From: Bacteroidetes bacterium GWF2_33_16
Lineage (GTDB): Bacteria; Bacteroidota; Bacteroidia; Bacteroidales; UBA12077
Assembly (NCBI GenBank): GCA_001768565.1
Contig: MEOE01000020.1
Location: forward strand, 1 to 64,000
Direction of reading: 5' to 3'
Length of the DNA: 64,000 nt
Part shown: positions 35,660-44,467 of the stretch, in pieces
Layout of the letters: each line of letters opens with the position of its first letter
How positions within the stretch are numbered: position 1 is the first letter of the stretch
Program-made: the position numbers and the translations under genes
Notes under the pieces: generated by a model
Database searches by the model: none
What the model saw: only the letters and a program-made list of their open reading frames with translations
What the model was told of the DNA's origin: nothing

Positions 35660-35713
35660 TTGTATAATTATGCAATCAGAATGCAAATTTATACAATATT
35701 TTAAAAGTTCAAA
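35660..35713 (-). promoter_or_regulatory. argR-carAB promoter with two overlapping ARG boxes
   Basis: On the minus strand TTTG (35713-35710), an 18-nt spacer and TAAATTTG (35691-35684) form a Bacteroidota promoter. Two imperfect palindromes of ARG-box type, TTGTATAATTATGCAA (35660-35675) and ATGCAAATTTATACAAT (35681-35697), lie 5 bp apart. One covers the -7 box and the other the start-site region. Paired boxes with about this spacing are the usual target of the ArgR hexamer. Confidence 0.8.
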
Positions 35714-35749
35714 ATAAATTTTAGCATAAATCAATTTGCTATATTCAAA

Positions 35750-37687
35750 CTAATCTATCTTAACAAAACGTAGGTTATAATCAAGGTTATTATACATCTG
35801 CTTAAAAAATCCTGATGGAGGATTATCTGAAGGCATATCGGGTTCGTTATGAAGAAAATATTCTTCTTTCATCCAGGATCCACTATTCAGAACACGCGCA
35901 GCACAAGTATGTAAATTTCGTTTTTGAAATTCATCGAAATCTATAAATTCACTTCCAAAAAGTGTAATAAAATCTGTAATAACTTCTAATGCCGAATTAT
36001 AAAGTTTTGCTTGTTTATCAAGTGATTTTCTTAAAATAAAGTACGTTTCATGAAATATATCATTAAGGTGCGAAATCATATTCTCAGGTATTGGCGTTTT
36101 ATTGTCCAGGGTAACAATTACCGAAGCATTATTTGATTCGATCTGCAATTGTTGTCTAAGTATATCACTATATAATTTAGCTCTATATCTATTCATGAAA
36201 TAATTAGTATAAATATACATGAAACGACTCATAAGAATCATCGACTTTTTGCGAACCAATTTGAATATCTGAAGGAATGCCTCTCTATCTTTTTTATCGG
36301 CTTTCACCATAAAAAACCCCATCGTTTTGAAAATTAGTTTACGTAATTTCCAAAAAGTTTTAAAATCTGATTTCTTCACATTTGGTATTCTTGTTATACC
36401 ATCGAAAAAAGTAAGAGCCCTTTTGGCATTCGATTCAACGGTATCCATCCGTTCCCAAAAATCGAGCATTCCTGTCATTAGCTCCTTACGAGTCATATTT
36501 TTAGGAATGATATTAGAGACAATATCAGTAAAATCTTCATTAATAAGCTCATGATTAATAACACGGGAATCGTGTTTCATCTGGTACCACAGCTTTGTAC
36601 CAAGTGGAGCCATTAATGGATGCAGTAAATACTCGGTAATCGCATTTTCGTTGATAAATTGCTCTGCATGAGTAAATGATTCAGTTGTATCGTTATCGAA
36701 GCCTACAATCATATGCGCAGTAACAGCCATACCATACGATTGTATTTTTTTAATTGCCTCCGGGATATTTACATTCAGGTTTTGCATTTTATTCATCTCC
36801 TGAAGTGTCTTAGGATTTACTGTTTCAATGCCAATCATCAACTGAACAAAATTACAATCAGCTAATAATTGAAGTAATTCATCATCGTTGGCAACAGTAA
36901 TATCTAATTGAGTTATAAATATTAATGGTGATGTAAAGTTGTTGTTTACCAGAATTAACTTTCGAAGAATCTCCTTAACAAATTTTCGGTTTCCAATAAA
37001 GTTATCATCAGCAAAAAATACAGAAATCACACCCAGACTCTCAAGCAATTTTACCTCTTCAATAACCTGGTCAACTGATTTGCATCGCATTTTACGCCCA
37101 TAAGTATAAATAACATTGCAAAAATTACAGTCGTATGGGCAACCTCTGGTTGTTTGAACAGAAACTGTTGCATAATATTTTAAGTCATCCTTTATTAGTT
37201 CCCATCGAGGAACAGGCACCTGATTCATATCAGGATAAGCAAGCTTTCTATACTTAGGTTGTGGTTTACCTAATTCAAAATCTGAAAGAAATTCGGGCCA
37301 GGTTTCTTCAGCTTCGCCATGAAATACGGTATGAAAGATTTCTAGTTTCTCGCTTGATATAGTTGACAATCCTATTCCCCCGGCAATAAGGTAACTATCT
37401 TTGCAGAATTCTCTTATATGCTCTCCTATCTGCAAACATCGCCGAAGCTGGTTTGTGGTAAAATGAATTCCTACCAATGAATACTTTTTCCCTTTTAAAA
37501 AATTCTCAACGGGTCCATGAACTGCTTCATCATAGATTGTAACATCGTATTTTGGCGGAGTGAGTGCGGCAATTGCAGCCAAAGCGTGAGGTGCAAAAAG
37601 GGCTTTAATTCCCATAAATGATGCAGCTCTTACAGCTTTTAATTCAATATCACCGGGCTCACTCGGATAAATCAACAGTATATTCAT
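35750..37687 (-). CDS. B12-binding domain radical SAM protein (DUF4070-like)
   Basis: The 645-residue protein has an N-terminal cobalamin-binding-like domain (MNILLIYPSEPGDIELKAVR, then YDVTIYDEAV, SLVGIHFTTNQ, YLIAGGIGLS). A radical SAM domain follows with TTRGCPYDCNFC (Cys-x3-Cys-x2-Cys), FFADDNFIGNRKFV and MIGIETVNPKTLQEM. The C-terminal 250 residues are helical and resemble the DUF4070 extension seen in B12 radical SAM enzymes such as the hopanoid C-2 methylase group. Typical chemistry is methylation of unactivated carbons or related rearrangement; the substrate here cannot be named. It sits between aroF and argR on the same strand, 181 bp after the trp operon, with a -7-like TATATTTG (minus) at 37763-37756. 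Probably transcribed alone. Confidence 0.85.
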   Translation of the reverse strand: MNILLIYPSEPGDIELKAVRAASFMGIKALFAPHALAAIAALTPPKYDVTIYDEAVHGPVENFLKGKKYSLVGIHFTTNQLRRCLQIGEHIREFCKDSYLIAGGIGLSTISSEKLEIFHTVFHGEAEETWPEFLSDFELGKPQPKYRKLAYPDMNQVPVPRWELIKDDLKYYATVSVQTTRGCPYDCNFCNVIYTYGRKMRCKSVDQVIEEVKLLESLGVISVFFADDNFIGNRKFVKEILRKLILVNNNFTSPLIFITQLDITVANDDELLQLLADCNFVQLMIGIETVNPKTLQEMNKMQNLNVNIPEAIKKIQSYGMAVTAHMIVGFDNDTTESFTHAEQFINENAITEYLLHPLMAPLGTKLWYQMKHDSRVINHELINEDFTDIVSNIIPKNMTRKELMTGMLDFWERMDTVESNAKRALTFFDGITRIPNVKKSDFKTFWKLRKLIFKTMGFFMVKADKKDREAFLQIFKLVRKKSMILMSRFMYIYTNYFMNRYRAKLYSDILRQQLQIESNNASVIVTLDNKTPIPENMISHLNDIFHETYFILRKSLDKQAKLYNSALEVITDFITLFGSEFIDFDEFQKRNLHTCAARVLNSGSWMKEEYFLHNEPDMPSDNPPSGFFKQMYNNLDYNLRFVKID

Positions 37688-37868
37688 TCCAACAGTTATA
37701 AAAGTTTAGAGTGCAAGTTCACAAAGCTTATTTCTTACTCGTATAATCAGATAAACAAATATAATAAACATATACTCTCTATCTAGAATCTTCAAATAAT
37801 GTTTTGATAAACGATAGAATAGATTACACCAAATATTTTATTGGAAGGTTTAAAAATTCAGTTATTAA

Positions 37869-38885
37869 TTAACTTAAAAACTGGTTCTTAAAATTACTTG
37901 TTTCTCTAATTTTCTTTAAAAGACTTTGTGTTTCATTAAAATTCAAACTTTGTTGTCCATCTGACATTGCCTTTTCTGGTTGCTCATGAATTTCGATAAT
38001 AGCACCATCGGCACCAGCCATTATACCAGCCAGGGTAATTGGTTCAATAAGGCTTCGCTGTCCAGTTCCATGCGAAGGATCAATAATTACAGGTAAATGG
38101 CTTTTTTCTTTCAGTATTGGAATAGCATTAATATCGAACGTATTTCGATAAGCCTTTTCGTAAGTACGAATTCCACGTTCGCATAAAAGAATTTTTTCGT
38201 TGCCTCCCGAAAAAACATATTCGGCTGAATACAATAATTCGTCAATTGTTCCCGATAAACCCCGTTTTATCATTACAGGTTTATCTACTTTACCAAGTGC
38301 ATCGAGCAAGTTAAAGTTTTGCGAATTACGTGCTCCAACCTGGAAAATATCTATGTAATCGTACATATCATCGATTTGCTCAAGTTCCATTACTTCAGTT
38401 ATTATTTTTATTCCGTTTGCTTTACATATTTTATAAAATATTTTCAAACCATCAATTCCTACACCACGAAATGAATATGGTGAGCTGCGCGGTTTAAACA
38501 CACCGCCACGCATTATGTTGATATTATTTGTTTTTAAGAACTCAACCATTTTTTCGATTTGGTTTTCATTTTCGATGGAGCAAGGACCCGCCATAACAGT
38601 AAAGCCATTCGACCCAATTGTAACATCGGCATCAATCTCAATCTGTGTTGGTTTAACTTTCCATTTCGACGAAACCAGTTTGTAATCATCGTTAACCTTA
38701 TGAACATCATTTACTCCCTCCATATTGCCAATTATGCGAATATCGAAATCCGATTTACCAATTGCAACAAGGTAATTCGAAAGCTGAGTAACAGCTTCTC
38801 TGGTTTTAAATGCATTTTTAGACAAGATTTCCAAAACTCTCTCTCTTTGCGTTGAAGTAATATTTTTTTCAAATTGAATAATCAT
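37869..38885 (-). CDS. aroF: 3-deoxy-7-phosphoheptulonate synthase (DAHP synthase, AroAI-beta type)
   Basis: The 338-residue protein has an N-terminal ferredoxin-like regulatory domain (about 1-65) and a DAHP synthase barrel with VMAGPCSIE, GGVFKPRSSPYSFRG, EVMELEQID, IKRGLSGTIDE and IIDPSHGTGQR. It condenses phosphoenolpyruvate and erythrose-4-phosphate, the first step of the shikimate pathway. The N-terminal domain identifies the type found in Thermotoga and Bacillus, where aromatic amino acids inhibit through that domain. It starts 2 bp after trpA, so it is the last gene of the trp operon. This links chorismate supply to tryptophan attenuation. Confidence 0.95.
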   Translation of the reverse strand: MIIQFEKNITSTQRERVLEILSKNAFKTREAVTQLSNYLVAIGKSDFDIRIIGNMEGVNDVHKVNDDYKLVSSKWKVKPTQIEIDADVTIGSNGFTVMAGPCSIENENQIEKMVEFLKTNNINIMRGGVFKPRSSPYSFRGVGIDGLKIFYKICKANGIKIITEVMELEQIDDMYDYIDIFQVGARNSQNFNLLDALGKVDKPVMIKRGLSGTIDELLYSAEYVFSGGNEKILLCERGIRTYEKAYRNTFDINAIPILKEKSHLPVIIDPSHGTGQRSLIEPITLAGIMAGADGAIIEIHEQPEKAMSDGQQSLNFNETQSLLKKIRETSNFKNQFLS

Positions 38886-38887
38886 AG

Positions 38888-39655
38888 CTACAATTTTATT
38901 TGGTAAATAAACTCACTAATGTTTTTCTTTAAATCACCTGTTTGTGATAAAGCATTTATGAATGCACTGCCAATAATAGCGCCATTAGCATATTCGCATG
39001 CTTTGTCGAAACTCCGTTTATCTCGCACTCCAAAACCAATTAAGAAAGGTCTTTTACTTAACGCTTTTAGTCTGGTAAAATATTCTTTTTGAGCATCGAA
39101 ATCAGTTATTCCACCAGTTGTAGAGTTTGTAGAAACAGCATAAATAAAAGAGGTTGTTAATTCATCAATACTTTTTAAGCGCTCAACAGCGGTTTGCGGA
39201 CTAACCAAAAAGATAGTGTGAATGCCATATTTTTGAAAAATGGATTTATACTGATTTTCAAATTCATAAACAGGTAAATCAGGAATTATAACACCATCAA
39301 TTCCTACCTCGCGGCACTTTTCACAAAAACGCTCGACACCAAACTTAAAAACTGGATTAAAGTAACCCATCAATATTTTGGGAATTCTACTGAAACTGGC
39401 AATATCTTTTAATTGAGAAAACAATATCTCCAATGTCATTCCATTTTCAATGGCTGTGTTATTGCTGAACTGAATAACTTGCCCATCGGCAATAGGATCG
39501 GAAAAAGGAATTCCTATTTCAATTATATCCACCTTATTTTTTTCTAATTCATGTATTATTTCTACCGTACTTTTCAATTCAGGAAAACCTGCTATAAAGT
39601 AGATAGATAAAATGTTTTCTTTTTTGCTTTTAAGTAAAATATCTATTTTATTCAT
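38888..39655 (-). CDS. trpA: Tryptophan synthase alpha chain
   Basis: The 255-residue TIM barrel carries the catalytic pair Glu46 and Asp57 in IIEIGIPFSDPIADG, and the phosphate-binding segments GFGVRDKRSF and GAIIGSAFI. It splits indole-3-glycerol phosphate to indole and glyceraldehyde-3-phosphate and passes indole to TrpB. It is cotranscribed with trpB (92-bp gap holding a paired palindrome) and with aroF. Confidence 0.97.
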   Translation of the reverse strand: MNKIDILLKSKKENILSIYFIAGFPELKSTVEIIHELEKNKVDIIEIGIPFSDPIADGQVIQFSNNTAIENGMTLEILFSQLKDIASFSRIPKILMGYFNPVFKFGVERFCEKCREVGIDGVIIPDLPVYEFENQYKSIFQKYGIHTIFLVSPQTAVERLKSIDELTTSFIYAVSTNSTTGGITDFDAQKEYFTRLKALSKRPFLIGFGVRDKRSFDKACEYANGAIIGSAFINALSQTGDLKKNISEFIYQIKL

Positions 39656-39678
39656 CTGATTAATTATTTTTTAAATGT

Positions 39679-39733
39679 GGGACTAAAGTCCCTTTCAAAC
39701 TTTTTATTTCTGACACGGGCCTAAAGGCCCGTG
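39679..39733. repeat. Paired TAAA-loop palindromes in the trpB-trpA gap
   Basis: GGGACTAAAGTCCC (39679-39692), a 21-nt spacer, then CACGGGCC-TAAA-GGCCCGTG (39714-39733). Neither is followed by a long T-tract on the minus strand, so termination inside the operon is not expected. Confidence 0.85.
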
Positions 39734-39747
39734 TTATTAAGGAATCA

Positions 39748-40947
39748 CTATTTTGGAACTGAACTTTTCATTTCACAGTATTTTAAGTATGTTTCTAAAT
39801 CTTTGTCGCCACGACCCGAGAGGTTTATTACCACAACTTCATCGGGTTTAAACTTTAGTTTATCCAGCAAAGCCAAGGCATGTGCCGATTCCAACGCAGG
39901 AATTATTCCTTCCAAACGAGTTAAAGTAAATGCTGCATTTAAGGCTTCATTATCGGTTATACTCATGTATTTTGCTCTTTTTATTGTATGTAACCATGAA
40001 TGCAACGGACCAACACCCGGATAATCCAATCCAGCCGAAATAGAATAAGGTTCAATGATTTGACCATCGCTGGTTTGTAGCAAAAGAGATTTGCTTGCGT
40101 GCAATACTCCGACAGAGCCACAACTAATTGAAGCAGCATGTTCTCCGGTTTCAATTCCTTTGCCAGCAGCTTCGGCAGCAATAAGTTTGATCTTATCATT
40201 ATTTAAAAAATGATAAAACGCACCGGCAGCATTGCTTCCACCACCTACACAAGCCAATACATAGTCAGGATCTGACTTGCCCGTTTTTTCGGTTAACTGA
40301 ATTTTAATCTCTTCTGAAATAACCGACTGAAACTGAGTAACCAGATCAGGATAAGGATGTGGTCCAACTACCGAACCAATAATGTAATGTGTATCAACAG
40401 GATTAAAAATCCAGTCGCGCAATGCTTCGTTGGTTGCATCTTTCAAGGTTTTATTACCTGAGTTTACAGGAATAACTTTTGCTCCCAACATTTTTATTCT
40501 GGCCACATTCGGTGCTTGTCGTTTTACATCTTCTTCGCCCATGTAAATAACACATTCCATATTTTTAAGTGCACAAACTGTGGCTGTTGCCACGCCATGC
40601 TGACCAGCTCCGGTTTCGGCAATTATCCGCTTTTTGCCTAATTTCTCTGCCAATAAAATCTGACCAACAGTATTGTTTATTTTATGCGATCCGGTATGAT
40701 TCAAGTCTTCGCGTTTTAAATAAATATTCGTGTTATATGCTTCTGATAAGCGCTTTGCAAAATATAGCGGACTAGGCCGACCAACATAATCTTTTAGTAG
40801 CAGCTTAAAATCCAAAATAAAAGATGGTTCATTTATAATTTCCAGATATCGAGTACGTAGTTCTTCAATATTCGGATGCAGCATTTCTGGAATAAAAGCT
40901 CCTCCAAACTCACCGTAATATCCGTTATTGTCTATTTGTATATTCAT
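39748..40947 (-). CDS. trpB: Tryptophan synthase beta chain
   Basis: The 399-residue PLP enzyme shows the Lys-PLP motif [11 protein letters not shown] (Lys89), the catalytic segment [12 protein letters not shown] and the phosphate-binding loop [13 protein letters not shown]. The GEHAASI segment and DYPGVGP are typical of the TrpB1 type that pairs with TrpA. It condenses indole and serine to tryptophan. N-terminal [11 protein letters not shown] is canonical. Order in the operon is trpF, then trpB, then trpA. Confidence 0.98.
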   Translation of the reverse strand: MNIQIDNNGYYGEFGGAFIPEMLHPNIEELRTRYLEIINEPSFILDFKLLLKDYVGRPSPLYFAKRLSEAYNTNIYLKREDLNHTGSHKINNTVGQILLAEKLGKKRIIAETGAGQHGVATATVCALKNMECVIYMGEEDVKRQAPNVARIKMLGAKVIPVNSGNKTLKDATNEALRDWIFNPVDTHYIIGSVVGPHPYPDLVTQFQSVISEEIKIQLTEKTGKSDPDYVLACVGGGSNAAGAFYHFLNNDKIKLIAAEAAGKGIETGEHAASISCGSVGVLHASKSLLLQTSDGQIIEPYSISAGLDYPGVGPLHSWLHTIKRAKYMSITDNEALNAAFTLTRLEGIIPALESAHALALLDKLKFKPDEVVVINLSGRGDKDLETYLKYCEMKSSVPK

Positions 40948-40959
40948 AGCATTCCTTTT

Positions 40960-41021
40960 TTAACCATAAAGTGCACAAAGAAGTCACAGAGTAACACAAA
41001 GGAATTAAGAGCTCCTTTGTG
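40960..41021. repeat. CACAAAG-type intergenic repeat between trpF and trpB
   Basis: The 81-bp gap carries a degenerate ladder on the plus strand (ACCATAAAGTGCACAAAG, then AAGTCACAGAG, then AACACAAAGG). It ends in a perfect 9-bp hairpin, CACAAAGGA / TCCTTTGTG (40995-41003 and 41013-41021). The ladder resembles remnants of a repeat seen between genes of many Bacteroidota (recollection, not a search). Confidence 0.6.
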
Positions 41022-41028
41022 AAACTTT

Positions 41029-41685
41029 TTATTTCTCAGCAAACTCTTTGTTTTGATTGATAATTGTATTTAGTTTATTTTTGAAGCTTCTGACCTTTTC
41101 AACATTTTTTATTCCGGGTGTTAATTCAAACCTACTGTTGATATCAATGGCATAAAGCATTTCGTTATCTAACTCAGCAATTCGATCAACATCATCATGA
41201 CTAATTCCGCCACTCAAGAAAAATGGTAACTTATACTGATAGTTCTTTAAAATATCCCACGAGTACTTTTTCCCATTACCGCCAGGCAAATCGCCAGTTT
41301 TATCGAAAAGAAAAAAAGAACAAAAAGGTATAAATGTGTCGATCTGATTGAAATTAAACCAGGCATCCACTTTAAACGCTTTTATTACAGGAATTTGTTT
41401 TAAAAATAATCGAGCACAAAAAGCAGTATCTTCGTTGCCATGCAACTGTACATAATCCAGCTTGAATTTATTAAAAGTTGTAACAATTTCATCAATAGCA
41501 GCATTAACAAAAACACCCACCTTCTTTGTTTCGTACGATATGCTGCTGAGTGTTTCAAGGCTTATCGAATTGTTAATATATCTACTCGACTTTGGATAAA
41601 ATATAAATCCCATAAAATCGGGTTTTAAATTTGCTATTTCAGCAATATTTTCCGGATTATTCAACCCGCAAACTTTCAGTTTCAT
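41029..41685 (-). CDS. trpF: Phosphoribosylanthranilate isomerase
   Basis: The 218-residue TIM barrel begins MKLKVCGLNNPENI with the catalytic Cys of the family's KxCG motif (Cys6), followed by DFMGFIFYPKSSRYI. It has the catalytic Asp region (LFDKTGDLPGGNGKKYSWDI) and the phosphate-binding segments PFFLSGGISHDDV and AIDINSRFE. It converts phosphoribosylanthranilate to the carboxyphenylaminodeoxyribulose phosphate. The start overlaps the end of trpC by 29 bp, so the two are coupled although not fused. Confidence 0.96.
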   Translation of the reverse strand: MKLKVCGLNNPENIAEIANLKPDFMGFIFYPKSSRYINNSISLETLSSISYETKKVGVFVNAAIDEIVTTFNKFKLDYVQLHGNEDTAFCARLFLKQIPVIKAFKVDAWFNFNQIDTFIPFCSFFLFDKTGDLPGGNGKKYSWDILKNYQYKLPFFLSGGISHDDVDRIAELDNEMLYAIDINSRFELTPGIKNVEKVRSFKNKLNTIINQNKEFAEK

Positions 41686-42505
41686 AGTGTATAATGTTTT
41701 GTTTATTTAATTGATTTTCTTTTATTTTTAGTTGTTGTATAAAATCTCTACATGCTTTTCCCGGATCGGGATTACTCATAAAATTCCCGCCTATTAAAAA
41801 ACCGTTAAAACCTACTTTTTTAAGCATTACAATTTCCAATGGTGATTTTATACCACTCTCCGATATTTTTAAGAAATTTGATGGGATAAGGGTCGACAAT
41901 TCAATGGATCGATTGATATCAACCTCAAATGTTTCAAGATTTCGATTGTTAACACCTACAATATCGACAAACTCGTTTAATTTTATAAGCTCATCGCTTG
42001 AATGAACTTCGCACAGCACTTCGAGTTTTAGCGATTTTGCCAAGGCAGCCAACTGCTTAAGCTTATCTTTTGTTAAAACTGCAGCTATCAGCAAAATAAC
42101 ATCTGCCCCGATTGATCTTGCCTCAATAAGCTGGTATTCGTCCAACAGAAAATCCTTCTGTAAAATCGGGCAATAATTGTATTTGCGTGCAATTGTAAGA
42201 TTCTGGAAGCTGCCGCCAAAAAAAGTTTTATCAGTTAAAACAGATAAAGCTGAAGCTCCAGCCTGCATATATCCAATAGTAACCTTTTCGACATTTGCGT
42301 AGGGATTTATTTCCCTTTTCGATGGCGATTTAGTTTTAAACTCAGCTATTATACCTGATTTATCGGGTCGCAGCAAGTACTTTTTGAGAGATACTGGTTG
42401 AGTTTCGAAGTAAATGCTTTGTTCAAGCAATTTTACAGGGTAAAGAGATTTTCGTTCTTCGATCTCCTTACGTTTTTGGATTACTATTTTTTCTAAAATA
42501 TTCAT
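41657..42505 (-). CDS. trpC: Indole-3-glycerol phosphate synthase
   Basis: This 282-residue protein has the family motifs IAEFKTKSPSKREI, SVLTDKTFFGGS, CPILQKDFLLDEYQL, VGVNNRNLETFEVD and ISESGIKSPLE. It closes the indole ring. It is about 20 residues longer at the C-terminus than most relatives; the tail (ENQLNKQNIIHYETESLRVE) is polar and lies in the overlap with trpF, so it probably arose by loss of an earlier stop. Order in the operon is trpD, then trpC, then trpF. Confidence 0.96.
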   Translation of the reverse strand: MNILEKIVIQKRKEIEERKSLYPVKLLEQSIYFETQPVSLKKYLLRPDKSGIIAEFKTKSPSKREINPYANVEKVTIGYMQAGASALSVLTDKTFFGGSFQNLTIARKYNYCPILQKDFLLDEYQLIEARSIGADVILLIAAVLTKDKLKQLAALAKSLKLEVLCEVHSSDELIKLNEFVDIVGVNNRNLETFEVDINRSIELSTLIPSNFLKISESGIKSPLEIVMLKKVGFNGFLIGGNFMSNPDPGKACRDFIQQLKIKENQLNKQNIIHYETESLRVE

Positions 42506-42537
42506 TTTATAAACATTATAAGATTAAAATATCAATT

Positions 42538-42591
42538 AGGGCTAAAGCCCTTTTTTCGAATCTTTCTTATTCCCCGGCATAAATGCCGGGG
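42538..42591. repeat. Paired TAAA-loop palindromes in the trpD-trpC gap
   Basis: AGGGCTAAAGCCCT (42538-42551), a 20-nt spacer, then CCCCGGCA-TAAA-TGCCGGGG (42572-42591). Same layout as at 39679 and 43653 but with different stem bases. Confidence 0.85.
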
Positions 42592-42646
42592 TTATGCAAT
42601 TATACAGTCATGAATTTCATTCCATTCTTTACTATATCTTACAAAT

Positions 42647-43639
42647 TCATTTGTTCCGTACTATTTTGTTAAAGCTCTGCAATGCTTTTCCGCTTTTTAA
42701 AGAAAGTTTTGCTTTTTCCAGACATTGCTTTATTGACTTTTCAAAATATATACATTGCAAGGCATATCCTGCATTGGCTATTACAACATTATTCTGAGCT
42801 TCAGAACCATTTCCCTTCAGAATATTCAGAAATATTTCAACCGATTCTTTAATAGTAACGCCACCTTTTAGCTCAACAGGATTAAGCTCTTTTAATCCTA
42901 AATCAGATGGAGAAAGTATTGAATTACTATTCGCTGATTGTATTTGAAAACCACCTGTCAGCGAAATTTCATCATAACCATCGAGACTATGAACAATGCA
43001 ATAATTTTTACCTGAAAGCTGATAAATGTAATTGTACATTCGTGCAAGCTCTGCGTTATATACTCCTATAAGCTGGTTCTGTGGCGATGCAGGATTTACC
43101 ATCGGACCCAACATATTAAAAAACGTTTTTATGGCCAGTTCTTTACGAATGGGCGCAATATTTTTCATTGCCGGATTAAATAAAGGAGCATGTAAAAAAC
43201 ATATTCCGGCAGTATCCAGCTCTTTTTCCAGTTTATCCTTGCTGTTGGAAAAATTGTAACCGAAATATTCAAGAATATTAGATGATCCGCAGACAGATGA
43301 AACACCATAATTTCCATGTTTAACAACTTTCTCACCCGCCCCGGCAACAACAAATGCTGCCAGCGTTGAAATATTGAATGTATCTTTATTATCGCCTCCT
43401 GTTCCGCAGAGATCTACTGTATTGAAATCTGAGAAATCAATAGATATGCACAATTCGAGCATCGCATCGCGAAAACCTTGTAGCTCGGTAAGTGTAATAT
43501 TTCGTAACTGAAAAACAGTTAAAAATGCAGCCATCTGTGTTGCATTGTACTCACCATTGGCAAGTTTTATTAAAACCCTTTTTGATTCTTCTCGTGTAAG
43601 GGTTTGTTGTTGGAATAATTGGTTTAGTATTTCTTTCAT
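42647..43639 (-). CDS. trpD: Anthranilate phosphoribosyltransferase
   Basis: The 330-residue protein has the PRPP-binding loop CGTGGDNKDTFNIST, the KHGNYGVSSVCGSSNILE motif and FFNMLGPMVNPASPQNQLIGV. It transfers phosphoribose to anthranilate. In this operon trpD and trpG are separate genes rather than a fusion. It lies between trpG and trpC with palindromic elements in both flanking gaps (174 and 141 bp). Confidence 0.97.
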   Translation of the reverse strand: MKEILNQLFQQQTLTREESKRVLIKLANGEYNATQMAAFLTVFQLRNITLTELQGFRDAMLELCISIDFSDFNTVDLCGTGGDNKDTFNISTLAAFVVAGAGEKVVKHGNYGVSSVCGSSNILEYFGYNFSNSKDKLEKELDTAGICFLHAPLFNPAMKNIAPIRKELAIKTFFNMLGPMVNPASPQNQLIGVYNAELARMYNYIYQLSGKNYCIVHSLDGYDEISLTGGFQIQSANSNSILSPSDLGLKELNPVELKGGVTIKESVEIFLNILKGNGSEAQNNVVIANAGYALQCIYFEKSIKQCLEKAKLSLKSGKALQSFNKIVRNK

Positions 43640-43652
43640 AGTTTTGTTTTAA

Positions 43653-43710
43653 AGGGACTAAAGTCCCTGTCTCTATTTCGTTTGGTTTACCCCAGCCCAA
43701 AGGCTGGGGT
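43653..43710. repeat. Paired palindromes in the trpG-trpD gap
   Basis: AGGGACTAAAGTCCCT (43653-43668), a 20-nt spacer, then a 9-bp stem ACCCCAGCC / GGCTGGGGT with a CAAA loop (43689-43710). Same layout as the other trp gaps. Confidence 0.85.
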
Positions 43711-43759
43711 AATAAATGCTATTGGGCTATAGTCACAATTATAATTTCATTTTTAATTG

Positions 43760-43771
43760 GGGCTAAAGCCC
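43760..43771. repeat. Single TAAA-loop palindrome in the trpG-trpD gap
   Basis: GGGC-TAAA-GCCC. A degenerate partner (TGGGCTATAGTCAC) lies about 30 nt to its left, so this may be a decayed second copy of the paired element. Confidence 0.6.
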
Positions 43772-43813
43772 TAACATATTGCTTATTTCCTAATTTTGAC
43801 TTACTCTTTATAA

Positions 43814-44467
43814 TTAACAAAACAGCAATCCCGATTTTATAGAATTCAGCTGAAAAGCAGTATTATCGGCTGATGGCAAATTCAATTCAAACAAATCGTT
43901 ATGAATTAACCAATTTCGCATAATCTGTTCTCCATATTCGGTTAAAACAGATTCGGGATGAAACTGAACTCCTTTTACATCGAATAGTTCATGAGATAAC
44001 GCCATGATATTACCTTCATTATCCTCCGCTGTAATATCAAAACAATCGGGCAATGATTTTTTATCAACTATCCATGAGTGATATCTACCAGCCTGAATAG
44101 TTACCGGAAGATTTTTAAAGATTTGTTCCTTGGGATTTACAACTTTTAAGTCGGTTGAGACTCCGTGATAAACTTCAGTTAGATTATTCAGTTTTCCACC
44201 AAATACTTCAGCTATTGCTTGCAACCCTAAACAAACACCAAGTATACTTTTTGTTGGTGCATATGTTTCTATTACTTCTTTAAGTTTGCCAGCTTCTGCG
44301 GGAATACCCGGGCCAGGCGACAAAATAATTTTATCGTACTTTTTTATTGATTCAATTTCGAATTCATCATTTCGCAGTACATCAACATGTGTTTTTGTAA
44401 TGCTTTGTATAAGATGAACAAGATTGTATGTAAAAGAATCGTAGTTGTCAATTATTACTATTTTCAT
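43814..44467 (-). CDS. trpG: Anthranilate synthase component II (glutamine amidotransferase)
   Basis: The 217-residue class I amidotransferase begins IVIIDNYDSFTYNLVHLI and has the oxyanion motif LSPGPGIP, the nucleophile Cys79 in LGVCLGLQA and the His/Glu of VQFHPESV. It supplies ammonia to TrpE. The ATG overlaps the trpE stop by 4 bp (ATGA). The C-terminal about 30 residues (LFELNLPSADNTAFQLNSIK and after) go beyond the usual fold. Confidence 0.96.
   Translation of the reverse strand: MKIVIIDNYDSFTYNLVHLIQSITKTHVDVLRNDEFEIESIKKYDKIILSPGPGIPAEAGKLKEVIETYAPTKSILGVCLGLQAIAEVFGGKLNNLTEVYHGVSTDLKVVNPKEQIFKNLPVTIQAGRYHSWIVDKKSLPDCFDITAEDNEGNIMALSHELFDVKGVQFHPESVLTEYGEQIMRNWLIHNDLFELNLPSADNTAFQLNSIKSGLLFC

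Noticed and set aside
39679..43771. TAAA-loop palindromes as intrinsic terminators or T-box/attenuator parts within the trp operon
   Set aside because: They lack U-tracts on the minus strand, occur between genes rather than before the operon, and also appear between carA and carB, so a mobile-repeat origin fits better.
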